A program made the translations under genes and the position numbers. The notes under the pieces were generated by a model that worked only from the letters and a program-made list of their open reading frames with translations, was not told where the DNA came from and searched no databases. From positions 3,932,735-3,996,734 of the forward strand of contig JAHNZQ020000308.1 of the NCBI GenBank assembly GCA_019155205.2: a DNA stretch of 64,000 bases, in the 5' to 3' direction. Shown in pieces: positions 1-9,527 of the stretch. Source of the stretch: Gracilaria vermiculophylla. Taxonomy: Eukaryota; Rhodophyta; Florideophyceae; Gracilariales; Gracilariaceae. Position 1 is the stretch's first letter, and the number at the start of each line of letters is the position of its first letter.

Positions 1-11
1 TTGACAGCCAC

Positions 12-1328
12 TCAATCGGAAGATTCTCTGACAAGCTGTTCTGACCGGAACTCTACGATACTAATCATCTGTCCTTTCACAAGAGAACATTCGTTTTTTC
101 CAAGGTTGGCAGGAATCAGAGCGTTTCCACCTCCATGCAGATGCTGCATGGGAGCATTTCCATCCGAACTTTCACCTGTAATTTTCACAACTTCAAACAC
201 GTTGTCATCAATGTTTATGATTTTGGACCTTGACAAATCTGATTCAGAGCCTGAAATGACTAGGTTTGTTCCTACAGGCGCGTTGCACTTGTCCTCAGCA
301 AATGTCATACTTTCGCCGCTGGCAATGAGCAGTGGGCGATCGACAGACGGCCAGGCCTGAGATACGCCATGGCCTTCGTCCAAGAGTGGCGGCGGTCGAA
401 CCAACAACAGACGAACTCCAGGAATTTCCAAGTAGTTTGCAAAGAACTTTGACGCATTGTCACCCTGATCGACGGCATCGTAGTGAACGCCGTGAATAGT
501 TATCTTTTTCATCTGGCCCCAAAGTCTTGGTTCGTGTACTATTGTCGATTGACCTGGCGCCGAAACACTCAAGTGACCATTGTCAAGAATGACCGGGGCA
601 ACCTGTGAGAGCGCCGGGACCTTCTCGTTGGAAATGAATCGACCCGTAAATTCGGAAACTGCGTATAGAAGATGGTTTTCAACGCCGTGTTGAGAGATCT
701 TTAGTGAGGTTACGGATTGTGAGAGACAACCATGAATGGGCTGGATTTGAAGACCAACAATACTCTTGTTTTCTTGTTCTTCTCCCATAGCTGTCTCAAA
801 ACCAGTGGTTTCGGAGGCAAGCGACAGCTTTTCATCTTCTTTTGCTAAAGCTGTGTTCAACTCCTCAAGGTCACCATGCAGCTCTTGGTTGGGAGTCTCG
901 GATGCGCTCTGTTCCGCATTCGGATATACTAAATTTTGCCTTAGTGATATGGGTTCACCATCAGCCCTCAAGGGGGTACTCGGCGGTGACTTCGGCTCAG
1001 CTGCAGACGGCTGAGAGTCCATAAATTTCCCGGAGGCTGTTTCCAAGGACTCATACTGCTCTTCGACGACTGAATTAGGAACAGTTGTCGAGTGTTGTTC
1101 ATTATTTGCAGATACTTGAGTGACAGAAGGTTTGTCGTTCTCAGCAGAAGCAGCATGGTCGTCTTCCTCATCCGACGCGCAGAGGTTGCGGTATTGGGAG
1201 TAGAGGTAACCGGCGCCAAAACCAAAAGCAAAGTTCGCTATGCAAACAAGTGCAAAGCGAGAGGCAAACGCGATAGCAACAGACGCGTCTTGCGCACGGA
1301 TGAGGAGAAGACCGGATTGGTGTGTCAT
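12..1328 (-). CDS. Unrecognised single-span membrane protein, 438 aa
   Basis: I do not recognise this protein. From the chosen ATG at 1328 it starts with a short polar segment, then one hydrophobic span at about residues 15-42 ending in Tyr and Arg, then an acidic Ser/Glu/Thr-rich region (about 45-210) that looks disordered. A more ordered C-terminal part has alternating hydrophobic residues and contains the motifs GRFISNEKV and VYPNA. The likely topology is an N-terminal signal anchor with the large domain on one side of a membrane. I chose this start because a 12-bp motif, TATTCACCAACA, lies directly before it and recurs near other gene starts here; the frame stays open for 50 more codons upstream but that stretch is Ser/Arg/Pro-rich and less protein-like. 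No intron is needed. Localisation and role are unknown. Confidence 0.6.
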   Translation of the reverse strand: MTHQSGLLLIRAQDASVAIAFASRFALVCIANFAFGFGAGYLYSQYRNLCASDEEDDHAASAENDKPSVTQVSANNEQHSTTVPNSVVEEQYESLETASGKFMDSQPSAAEPKSPPSTPLRADGEPISLRQNLVYPNAEQSASETPNQELHGDLEELNTALAKEDEKLSLASETTGFETAMGEEQENKSIVGLQIQPIHGCLSQSVTSLKISQHGVENHLLYAVSEFTGRFISNEKVPALSQVAPVILDNGHLSVSAPGQSTIVHEPRLWGQMKKITIHGVHYDAVDQGDNASKFFANYLEIPGVRLLLVRPPPLLDEGHGVSQAWPSVDRPLLIASGESMTFAEDKCNAPVGTNLVISGSESDLSRSKIINIDDNVFEVVKITGESSDGNAPMQHLHGGGNALIPANLGKNECSLVKGQMISIVEFRSEQLVRESSD

Positions 1329-1340
1329 TGTTGGTGAATA
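1329..1340 (-). promoter_or_regulatory. TATTCACCAACA motif at a gene start
   Basis: This sits immediately before the ATG at 1328. An identical 12-mer occurs 52 bp before BCP1 and a one-mismatch copy 38 bp before RING gene 2; possibly an initiator or core-promoter element. Confidence 0.4.
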
Positions 1341-2053
1341 TAGTTTGATGCTGTGGGGACGTGCCGCCCGCGAAGCGCTTTCGCTCGCGGAGGGAATCAG
1401 GGGGGTTGGTGAGGAACTGCCGTTTGGACGAGAAGTAGCGTTCTGTCCGCTCCCCCGAAGGGACGCTGTCCAGCGCATTAGCTGTACTGATTACTGGGAC
1501 GGAGACACCTTTCTTTCAACTGTAAGATGGTTAGCACAGCCGGAGTCTGTGGGGACCGAGCGGAAACGAGTAAGTGATGGGGCTCTGGGCAGTGGGAGAC
1601 TCGAAGAAACGCCAGGAACGGGCCTCGTTCTCCGAGCCCAAAGGGTTGATCATGAGCAGCGGCGCTGCCCCATTCTTTCCGAGACGTTGGCCGCACACGG
1701 ATGTAAACGGTCCCCGAAATGAGTGGTTGATTGCTTCTGAAACAAGCCTCATATCGGTTTTGACGGCAGCTTCTCCTGACTTGATGTCCGAGTATGTACT
1801 GTGCAAATGTATAAATTTCTAACGGCAGTGTTTTGCCCGTCGTCTCGCCCACCCCACGAAGCATAATACACGTTCGCTTCTAATCAAACCCAGGACAAAA
1901 CCGACGCTGTTTTACGTCGCCTGTAGTGCTTGAAATGTTCGTTGCTTCCCCGATATTCTACCGATAGCCCATCAGGTGAAGCATTCTACGCGTGCGCGTA
2001 AATTGTTCAGTCAGAGCCACAAAACAAAAATTCTAGACGGAACGGTATTGTAT
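1329..2053. other. Intergenic; nothing supportable beyond the promoter motif
   Basis: This lies between the membrane protein start and the ThiE stop. Open frames up to 160 codons overlap one another on both strands, but none has a recognisable domain, so I do not call them. The left edge holds the TATTCACCAACA motif (1329-1340, read on the minus strand). Confidence 0.5.
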
Positions 2054-2937
2054 TCAGGCGCCTTGCTGTGTGGTTGAAAGGTCGCGACTTGCCATGATCG
2101 CAGCCAGCTTCTGGGCAATGAGAGATGGCTGCTGGCTCGACATGATGGCCGAAATGACCGCGACGCCATCCGCACCAGCACGTTTGCAAACCGGTGCATT
2201 ATCTACATTGATGCCGCCGATTGCAACCACAGGCACTCTACAGTCGGTGTAGAGCACAAGGCGGCGTAGTTGATCCTCGCCGAGAGCCTCCCCAGCATCA
2301 GGTTTGGAAGACGTGGCGAAGACCGGCCCGACACCGACATAGTCTGCGCCGTCATCTATCGCCCTGTCTATTTCTTGCTCAGTGGCTGCAGAGACACCGA
2401 CGATGGCATCATTGCCCAATAACTGCCTTGCCGCATAAACGGGCTGGTCGTCTTGGCCCAGATGAACGCCGTCTGCGCGCAATAGCGCGGCGAGTTGAAT
2501 GTCGTCGTTGACGACGAAGGCAACTCCCGCACGCGCTGTAATTTGACGCAGATGCTGTCCCAGTTCGATTGACTGCTCGCGAGAAATGTTCTTGTCGCGA
2601 AGTCTTGGACTCGGTCAGCACGGGCTGCGGGCACAAGGGGCGGCAACTGCGTCCGAGAGCTGCGTAAAATAATGCATCTTACGTACTGAACGACGGAGAC
2701 TTGCCGGGGCTTTTCTGGGGTGGCTACGGCTTGGGAGACTACTTGCTGCACACTGAGGCCCGGCGCGGTGTTACGATCGGTAACGAGATACACCGAAGGG
2801 TCGAAGTTGCGGCGCGAGATGCGCATACGCATCACACCGCGGGGAGCGCATCTGGGGCCCGGCGCTGGGGCGCAGCATGGCAGGAACGGTGCGGAGGGGG
2901 CGCCAAGCGCGGGGACGGGGACAACGACGAACGCCAT
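2054..2937 (-). CDS. thiE: Thiamine phosphate synthase, two exons, probable plastid leader
   Basis: ThiE couples the pyrimidine and thiazole precursors (HMP-PP and thiazole phosphate) into thiamine phosphate. Exon 1 (2687-2937) carries a hydrophobic leader beginning MAFVVV and the family opening YLVTDRN. Exon 2 (2054-2603) has LRDKN, VNDD, GVHLGQDD, YVGVGPVF, SKPDAG, VAIGGIN and GADGVAVISAI, in the order expected for the TIM-barrel and its phosphate and pyrophosphate sites. The 83-bp intron (2604-2686, GTACGT..AAG) restores the VVQLRDK strand exactly and keeps the frame, giving 266 aa. Land plants fuse ThiD and ThiE; here ThiE stands alone, as in bacteria. Oddity: the usual Gly-Gly just before VVQ is replaced by a longer Pro/Lys-rich loop. 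The frame opens further upstream only with a TTG codon, so I use the ATG at 2937. Confidence 0.88.
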
Positions 2938-3289
2938 GCGCTTGGACGACGACGAAGGCGAAACGTAGCGGGCGCGCCACGCACCCGACAAGGATGCGCA
3001 TGCAACGCGACTGCAGTATCAGCCGCGGGGGGCATCATGCGTGTAACGCGTTTCGGCAAACGGATCACTTGGCGCGAAAATAATCCGTTGTTCGCTGCGC
3101 GTGTACGAACGCAGCGCGCATCTTCGCGCTCCTCAGCGAGCCCCAGCCCCATGGCACCAAATCTCGCCTGCCTGCTTCTCTTCGAGAATCTTTCTGCGCA
3201 CACGACGCCTCGCGCCGCGCACCCGGCTGTGACCGCCCTCCCCTCTGCCAACCGATCCGCCCCTCTCCTTTGTTTCCCCGCTCACGCTT
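2938..3289. promoter_or_regulatory. GC-rich divergent spacer between thiE and the PARP gene
   Basis: This 350-bp CpG-rich block separates two divergent genes and must hold both promoters. I see no TATA box. Overlapping Arg/Ala-rich open frames on both strands are what GC-rich DNA gives by chance, so none is called. Confidence 0.4.
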
Positions 3290-6200
3290 ATGACCGTGCC
3301 GGACCTTACCACTCCGCGCCGTCTGTTGCGCCGCTCTCATTTCTGGCAAGTGCACCTACGCAATACCGTCGTCGTCACCCGTCACGGCAAGGGCGTCGGC
3401 CTCCACGGCGGCAGAGAGACCGTGCGACAGTTCCCCGACGCTCAGAAAGCCTCCAAGTGGGCCCACGACGCCTTCAACTCAAAAATGGCAGATGGATATC
3501 TGCCACCTGAACAGTTTCGCGACACGCAAACTGCAGAAGCGCTTCAGGTCTTTCACAAACCAAATCCTGATGTCACAAGCCGCGCCGAAAACCCCGAAAA
3601 GCCTCAATCGCTGGCGGATTCTCACTCCACGCAGCTCTCCATTAACCCAAAACAGTCCAAGCAGCCGGAGCAGATACACGTTACCATCACACCTGGGCGC
3701 CATAACCAAACCGCTGATGCGAAATCATCGGTACAATCCCAAAATCTGAACACTCCTCACAACAACGGAGAGGTGAGCCACGAAAAACAGGCCAACAAAC
3801 CCGAACAACCTAGACGGGAAGAGCAATTGAAGCTTAGCACGCAGCCCATGTCCAACGAACACCCCAAAGAAAGCAAACAACCCGAGTCGCTTCCTCTGGA
3901 AAAGCAGCAATCGAAGTCCAGTGAGCGGGAAACCCAGACGGATCAAAGAAAGCAAAAAGGGCATGAAAAGCCGAACAAACCGAGTATATTCATATCCCGC
4001 GATCAAGACATGAAGAGCGTTCAAAACAGACCGAGCGCACAAGTTGCAAACGAGAAAGCAACGAACACGCATGGCAAACCGGGCGAGCACGGCAAACCGG
4101 GCCAGCACGTCAAACCGGGCCAGCACGTCAAACCGGGCCAGCACACCAAACCGGGCGAGCCCGACAAACCGGGCGAGCACATCAAACTGGGCGAGCACAC
4201 CAAACCGGGCGAGCACGTCAAACCGGGCGAGTACGTCAAACCGGGCAAGCACGTCAAACCGGGCAAGCACGTCAAACCGGGCGAGCACGTCAAACCGGGC
4301 GAGCACGTCAAACCGGGCGAGCACGTCAAACTCGGCGAGCACGACAAACTGGGCGGACACGTCAAACTCGGCGAGCACGGCGACTTGGGCGAGCACGTCA
4401 AACCGGGCGAGCACGACAAACCCGGCAAGCACGTCAACCCGGGCAAGCACGTCAAACCGGGCGAGCACGTCAAACCGGGCGAGCACGACAAACCAGGCGA
4501 GCTCGGCAAATCGGGCAAGCACGGCAAACCGGACAAGCACGTCAAACCGGGCGAGCACGGCAAACCCGGCAAACACGTCAAACCGGGCGAGCACGACAAA
4601 CCGGGCAAGCACGTCAAACCGGGCGAGCACGACAAACCGGGCGAGCACGACAAACCGGGCAAGCACGTCAAACCGGGCGAGCACGACAAACCGGACAAGC
4701 ACGTCAAACCGGGCAAGCACGTCAAAGCAGTCGAAGTCGAGCACGGCAAATCGGGCGAGCACGGCAAACTGGACGAGCACGTCAAACTGGACGAGCACGG
4801 CAAACTGGGCGAGCACGGCAAACCGGGCAAGCACGTCAAATTGGGCAAGCACGTCAAACTGGGCGAGCACTGCAAACTGGGCGCGCACGTCAAATCGGGC
4901 GAGCACGTCAAATCGGGCGAGCACGTCAAATTGGGCGAGCACGGCAAGTCAAGCGAGCAGCTCAAAGCTAGCGAGCAAGGCAAACTGAGTGCCCATCGCA
5001 AATTGGGTGCGCAAGGCAACCCGATCGAGAGAGGCAAACCCAGCGAGCAGGACTCACCGAGCGACAAATTGAGCAAGCATGACATACTTTGCGAGAAACC
5101 AAACAACCAGGGCAAACGGATCAAACGGGACACACCAAGAGGAAAACTGAACGACCAAGGCAAACCAGCCGATCAAAATACACCGAGTGAGAGAGACAAA
5201 CCAAATGAGCAAGGCAAATCGACCAAACAAAATACATCCAGCGAGAAGGACAAACCGATCGAGCAAGATAAGTCGAACGACAGCGATAGATCGAGGGGTT
5301 ATGGCACCCTGGGTGAACATCGGAAGCCGCATGAACAAGCCGAAAAGCATAGACAAGGAAAGCTTCCTAAGCAACCCAGAAAACTTGAACAGACGAAACA
5401 ATCCGAAAAGTCTGCGCAGCTGATGCGAATCGAACGAGCGGAGCAGCCACAACCCGCGCAACAGCTAGGAGCACATAGACAGACCGTGCAGTCTGATAAT
5501 CTCAAACCTTCGGCCGCGGTTCGATCCGAACAAAAGAGTCCATCCAAAGGCGACGCACGACAGCATCCTTCCATAGGATCCGCATTGGTCCGTCGATCTG
5601 CCCGTAAGCGCTCCGCCCCTGCACCCTACGTCGCAGAGTCAGCATCCCGCCCGCGCCCTCGTCGACGACTATCTGAACCTCTTCCACCCAAAGGTCCTTC
5701 CTCTCCCGTGCTTAAGACTCCTTCGAAAGTCCTCAATGAGAAAGACTCTTCTAAAATTGCTGAGGTGCGCAGAGCCATCAACACCGATTCTCCAAGTCCA
5801 AGAGCGACCCCTCTCATGACCACACCTCGGGAAGGTCCTCAAAGCAAATCTAAAAGGCGGGGTGTAAAGCGAACTGGCAGAGGTCGCCCGCAGGGAGTCG
5901 GCAAAAGTTCTGCCGTCAAGAAGCACAAGTGCCCATCAAAAATTTTTCCTTCCGTTCCGGAAAATAGTTCTCTTGGCGTAGTTGATCAATCGAGCGGTGT
6001 CGATGATGGTGTTATCTACACAGAAAAATCAATTTCTGGAGAGACCATTGTTTTCGATGTGTTGTTGGTCTATATTGACAAACACACTCACACGGACAAG
6101 TTCATCGTTTTGCAACTGATACATGATCCCAATTCCGAATCACCGTATGTCTTGTTCGAAAAAATTGGGCGTACAGGTTCCGAAGGCCAATCTCTGCGAA

Positions 6201-8299
6201 TTGATTTTGCGACAAATGGTTTACACGAGGCGAGAGAAGAGTTTGATCGGCGCTTTCACGATTACACAGGGTTACCTTGGACATCGCGTGACGCAGCTCC
6301 GATTCCTGGCAAATATAGATTCGCCAGACAAGATTATGAACTCAAATTCAAAGTGTTGTTCCTGGCTGACCCTCATTGGCAGTATTGGGTGGACGAAGGT
6401 GATATCAGAAAGCCTAAGAAATGGTTAGATTACAACGAAGAAGACAGTATGCTTGCTGAAGAGCTTCAAATGGAGTACTCTTCCAACCCTTGGCTTTCAG
6501 AACGAATAGTCCAGAACGGTTCTCACTTTGATCTCGTTAATTTGGAAACAATGACCACTACTGAGGTTGGCCATCCGAATAGCAGTGTTCACCACTTTCG
6601 GAGAGCGACTGCAAGTGACATACCTAAATCTAAGCATAGCAACCATGAGAACCAACCCAGCAGTGTGATTTCCGCGAATCAAGCGACCAGCATCCAATCC
6701 TCAAGAAACAGCACTGGGATGAATAAGCCGGCCCCTCTGCAACCTCATGTTTCGCAACTTGTAAGCCAGTCACGTTCTCAAGCACTAGCAGGAGTCCCAT
6801 TTGTACGGAGAACAGCCGAAGCAGGCTCAGAACTACCCACGGTTTCAAATGTTCCGAACATTGCTTCTGGTGCACCGTCACTTTTTCCTGTTCCTCCTTT
6901 GGCCCATAGCACAGTCATATCTCAGGCGTTACTGGCGCCAGCTACGATGCTGCCACAACCTTCTGCTCAAACTCTTCCCGTGAATCCCTTAATGCATCCG
7001 ATTCCCGGCACGATTCGATCGGTGCCTGTTTCCCTGCCTGCTCCTCAATTCGGAGTCCCAAATCATACTTACAACGGGTCTATACCAGCATCTATCGATT
7101 CCTCGCTCGTCCAGAGAAATTTGCTTGGCGGTGTAGAGAGCGGGCTTCTACCATTAGACGGTCGTTCAAAGCTGGTGGGTGAGACTGAACCATTGCTAAT
7201 GAGTCTTGCAATGCAACAACAAGGTTCCCCATACCTACAATCCACCCTCCCAAATCCCACAAAAGCCCTTATTAACATCTTATTTGACAACGAGACGCAC
7301 GTAGGCTCGTTAAAACGCTTTGGCATTGACGTTCGGTTACTGCCGCTCAACCATCTGACTGCAAAGCAAATTCAGCAAGGAATTTCCGTTCTTGAAGAAA
7401 TTGAAGAGGCTCTCACTCGTGGCACGAATATGCCGCGTTTGGATTTGGAGCAATTGTCAGCAAAGTTTTATGCTGTGTTGCCACGTAATTACGACAACCG
7501 ACGCCCCCCAGTTATTTTGAGCATCGAGTTGCTTCAGCAATGCTACGATATGTGCATTGTATTGTTTCATATGGTGCACGCGATGTCTATTCTGAGCTCG
7601 GCAAGGGCGAAGATAGGGCCTTTGGGAGGGCAAAAGTATTTACTCACCCTTCCTGAGCAATTGTACAGCCTGCTCAATGTGGACCTAAGTCTAGTGGTAC
7701 CTGGATCTGAAGAGCACTTGATTATATCTGAAGCGTTTCATCAGACAAAGGGGGCGTTCATTGGCTCAGAATTATTAAGCGTTTGGAGGGTTGATCGACA
7801 TGGCGACGTTGAACGTTTCTCGCGGTTGAACTTAGTGAATCATGCGTTGTTGTGGTCAGGATGTCACATTGGATCTGTGCCATCAATTCTTATGAATGGG
7901 CTGCAAATTGTGGGACACAGTGGTGGTCGATTGGGGAAAGGCATCTACTGTGCGTCTGAAAGTGGGAAAAGTCTACAGTCCACTGTTCCCGAGAGTCGAA
8001 GTCAAGTCGGGTGCATGTTTCTCGTGGAAGCGGCGTTGGGAAGGAGCTACGAAGTGTTTGAGGATCAAAATTTTTTACTGTCTCCTCCTCACGGGTTCAA
8101 TTCCTTGAGGGCTTGTGGAAGAAGAGCACCTGCTGGATATAAAAATGTGCGGTTGGATAACGTGCCAGTTAGCATTGCGGTGATGGGAGCACAACCGCAG
8201 ATGAACGCTGCGCAAAGCAGCTTCTCACAAGACGAATTCGTCGTTTATGACGAAGCACAGGTTCGGCTACGATATCTAGTGACGGTGAAGAAGAAGTAA
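3290..8299 (+). CDS. WGR-repeat-WGR-PARP protein with altered catalytic triad, 1669 aa
   Basis: This is a PARP-family protein in one exon. Residues about 15-75 form a WGR-like domain (HFWQVHL ... GKGVGLHGG ... KMADGY). Residues about 262-585 are about 54 tandem hexapeptides of the type VKPGEH. A basic Pro/Ser-rich linker follows, with an AT-hook-like GRGRP. A second WGR domain lies at about 920-1015, a PARP regulatory helical domain at about 1326-1435, and the ADP-ribosyltransferase fold from about 1440 to the end (GKGIYCA, VYDEAQV, RYL). In PARP1 the NAD-binding triad is His-Tyr-Glu. Here Tyr1553 and Glu1649 are kept, but the His of LLWHGS is Ser1523 (LLWSGC). WGR domains bind broken DNA ends, so a nuclear DNA-damage role is likely, but poly(ADP-ribose) synthesis is doubtful. 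Arabidopsis PARP3 is a known relative with a non-canonical triad. Confidence 0.9.
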   Translation: MTVPDLTTPRRLLRRSHFWQVHLRNTVVVTRHGKGVGLHGGRETVRQFPDAQKASKWAHDAFNSKMADGYLPPEQFRDTQTAEALQVFHKPNPDVTSRAENPEKPQSLADSHSTQLSINPKQSKQPEQIHVTITPGRHNQTADAKSSVQSQNLNTPHNNGEVSHEKQANKPEQPRREEQLKLSTQPMSNEHPKESKQPESLPLEKQQSKSSERETQTDQRKQKGHEKPNKPSIFISRDQDMKSVQNRPSAQVANEKATNTHGKPGEHGKPGQHVKPGQHVKPGQHTKPGEPDKPGEHIKLGEHTKPGEHVKPGEYVKPGKHVKPGKHVKPGEHVKPGEHVKPGEHVKLGEHDKLGGHVKLGEHGDLGEHVKPGEHDKPGKHVNPGKHVKPGEHVKPGEHDKPGELGKSGKHGKPDKHVKPGEHGKPGKHVKPGEHDKPGKHVKPGEHDKPGEHDKPGKHVKPGEHDKPDKHVKPGKHVKAVEVEHGKSGEHGKLDEHVKLDEHGKLGEHGKPGKHVKLGKHVKLGEHCKLGAHVKSGEHVKSGEHVKLGEHGKSSEQLKASEQGKLSAHRKLGAQGNPIERGKPSEQDSPSDKLSKHDILCEKPNNQGKRIKRDTPRGKLNDQGKPADQNTPSERDKPNEQGKSTKQNTSSEKDKPIEQDKSNDSDRSRGYGTLGEHRKPHEQAEKHRQGKLPKQPRKLEQTKQSEKSAQLMRIERAEQPQPAQQLGAHRQTVQSDNLKPSAAVRSEQKSPSKGDARQHPSIGSALVRRSARKRSAPAPYVAESASRPRPRRRLSEPLPPKGPSSPVLKTPSKVLNEKDSSKIAEVRRAINTDSPSPRATPLMTTPREGPQSKSKRRGVKRTGRGRPQGVGKSSAVKKHKCPSKIFPSVPENSSLGVVDQSSGVDDGVIYTEKSISGETIVFDVLLVYIDKHTHTDKFIVLQLIHDPNSESPYVLFEKIGRTGSEGQSLRIDFATNGLHEAREEFDRRFHDYTGLPWTSRDAAPIPGKYRFARQDYELKFKVLFLADPHWQYWVDEGDIRKPKKWLDYNEEDSMLAEELQMEYSSNPWLSERIVQNGSHFDLVNLETMTTTEVGHPNSSVHHFRRATASDIPKSKHSNHENQPSSVISANQATSIQSSRNSTGMNKPAPLQPHVSQLVSQSRSQALAGVPFVRRTAEAGSELPTVSNVPNIASGAPSLFPVPPLAHSTVISQALLAPATMLPQPSAQTLPVNPLMHPIPGTIRSVPVSLPAPQFGVPNHTYNGSIPASIDSSLVQRNLLGGVESGLLPLDGRSKLVGETEPLLMSLAMQQQGSPYLQSTLPNPTKALINILFDNETHVGSLKRFGIDVRLLPLNHLTAKQIQQGISVLEEIEEALTRGTNMPRLDLEQLSAKFYAVLPRNYDNRRPPVILSIELLQQCYDMCIVLFHMVHAMSILSSARAKIGPLGGQKYLLTLPEQLYSLLNVDLSLVVPGSEEHLIISEAFHQTKGAFIGSELLSVWRVDRHGDVERFSRLNLVNHALLWSGCHIGSVPSILMNGLQIVGHSGGRLGKGIYCASESGKSLQSTVPESRSQVGCMFLVEAALGRSYEVFEDQNFLLSPPHGFNSLRACGRRAPAGYKNVRLDNVPVSIAVMGAQPQMNAAQSSFSQDEFVVYDEAQVRLRYLVTVKKK
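4073..5056 (+). repeat. 18-bp tandem repeat array inside the PARP gene (about 54 units)
   Basis: The unit encodes a hexapeptide such as VKPGEH, DKPGKH or GKPGEH. About 48 units are clear from 4073; the last half dozen decay gradually. Position 3 is usually Pro and sometimes Leu or Ser; position 6 is almost always His; Gln replaces Glu in the first few units. One unit near 4724-4744 is expanded by two residues. Because 18 is a multiple of three, the array is also open in one other forward frame and in two reverse frames, which creates long spurious ORFs. Confidence 0.97.
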
Positions 8300-9527
8300 G
8301 GGTGGTGCGCATGGGAATAAGTGCAGAACAGTGAAGCGCACGCAGTTTGGCTGGTTTGATAATTGTGAAGGGCTGGTATGCTATGCTCATGGAAAGGAAT
8401 GTAGTTGTTATTCTGGTGAAATTAAGATTGCAATGGTGGAAGTAAGTTCCTAGCATGAGCTGGCTCAACGGAAGAGGGGGCGCTGCATTTGATATTAATA
8501 GTAAGAGGCTGCGCGTGGATACAGCTGAAGATGGACTAGAGCGGCAGGGGCAATTAAGACAGGTGAACAACTCAGGCGCTCAAACTGGTTTGTTAAACGG
8601 CATTTCAAATACTTTGGCACAGGCGGGCAGGCGCGTGGCGGAGGGTGACATATGAAGTCCATGGCTGTCATGGCTGTTATGGGCGCTCGGCTGACCATTG
8701 TGATGTTGCGGGTAGTGAAAGTGCATTGCTAGAGGCGCAACTAGAACGATGAAGCAATCAAGGGAGTGCAAACTGTGCCAATGAGGATCATTACGCACAA
8801 AAGAGGAGTACTGAGTTGACATGGCAGTCGTGAGGCAGTCTGAAACAACTCGTTGCTCTGAGCTGATGGCGTTGGACGACTGAGATGGGCGACAAATGGT
8901 AGATGTTCAGTGCCATAGCGTTCACGTAGCCGTAGCGCACAGACATGTGAACGACATTGAGCCGCCAGCCGGCGCCGCGGCTGACCGTTTAGTTCAGAGC
9001 GTGAACTTGAGACTGGGGTTTCGGTGGAAGCGACGCGAGGCGGACTGGCGTCGGCGAACGACGTTCGACGGGCGGCTGCCGGGCGTCGCTTGCGGCATTC
9101 TACGGCGGCGACGCGCATTGGCGACGCTGACCATGGCGCTGACTTGGCGGCGCGCGAGCTGGGTGCTCACCACCGCTTACACCAGGCCAGTGACGTCATT
9201 GGTGCGCAGCCGCCCATAGCAGTGCGCCATGGCTACGCCGCCTCGAGACGCGTCCGACGCGCGTTTGACGCGCTGTACTGGCGCGCTCGTGAACGTTGAG
9301 CGCTGCAGCTGTCGACGTCACACCCCACCACGCGGCTGAACATCGCCCAGGCGCTCGCGCTCTGCGCGGCTTTGCAAACGGTCCCCTCTCTCGCGCCTCC
9401 CTCTCGGCGTCCACCGTTCGCGAGGCGCTCTCGAAGCCACGCGCGTTGAATCCCCTGCCCATTTAGCCGTGTGTTGCGTCTCGCGCGCCCCTTCCCTCTC
9501 GGTCATGTTGCGCTTGCGCGCCTTGAG
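8300..9527. other. Intergenic; GC-rich right half, no gene seen
   Basis: Short overlapping frames only. From about 8950 to 9480 the DNA becomes CpG-rich and is presumably the promoter region of the membrane-protein gene that follows. An 8-codon upstream ORF (ATG at 9504) ends at a TGA that overlaps the ATG of that gene. Confidence 0.45.

Noticed and set aside
1240..1864. Two overlapping ORFs (160 and 128 codons) upstream of the first gene
   Set aside because: No motif, low-complexity pieces, and mutual overlap on opposite strands in the likely promoter region.
3725..4942. Long minus-strand ORFs (380-405 codons) antisense to the PARP repeat
   Set aside because: They are Leu/Ala/Phe/Val or Ser/Leu/Pro repeats generated by the 18-bp array in other frames, with no other features.
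4044..4988. 314-codon plus-strand ORF in another frame of the same array
   Set aside because: An Asn/Arg/Ala/Ser/Thr repeat, purely the shifted reading of the same units inside a well-supported gene.
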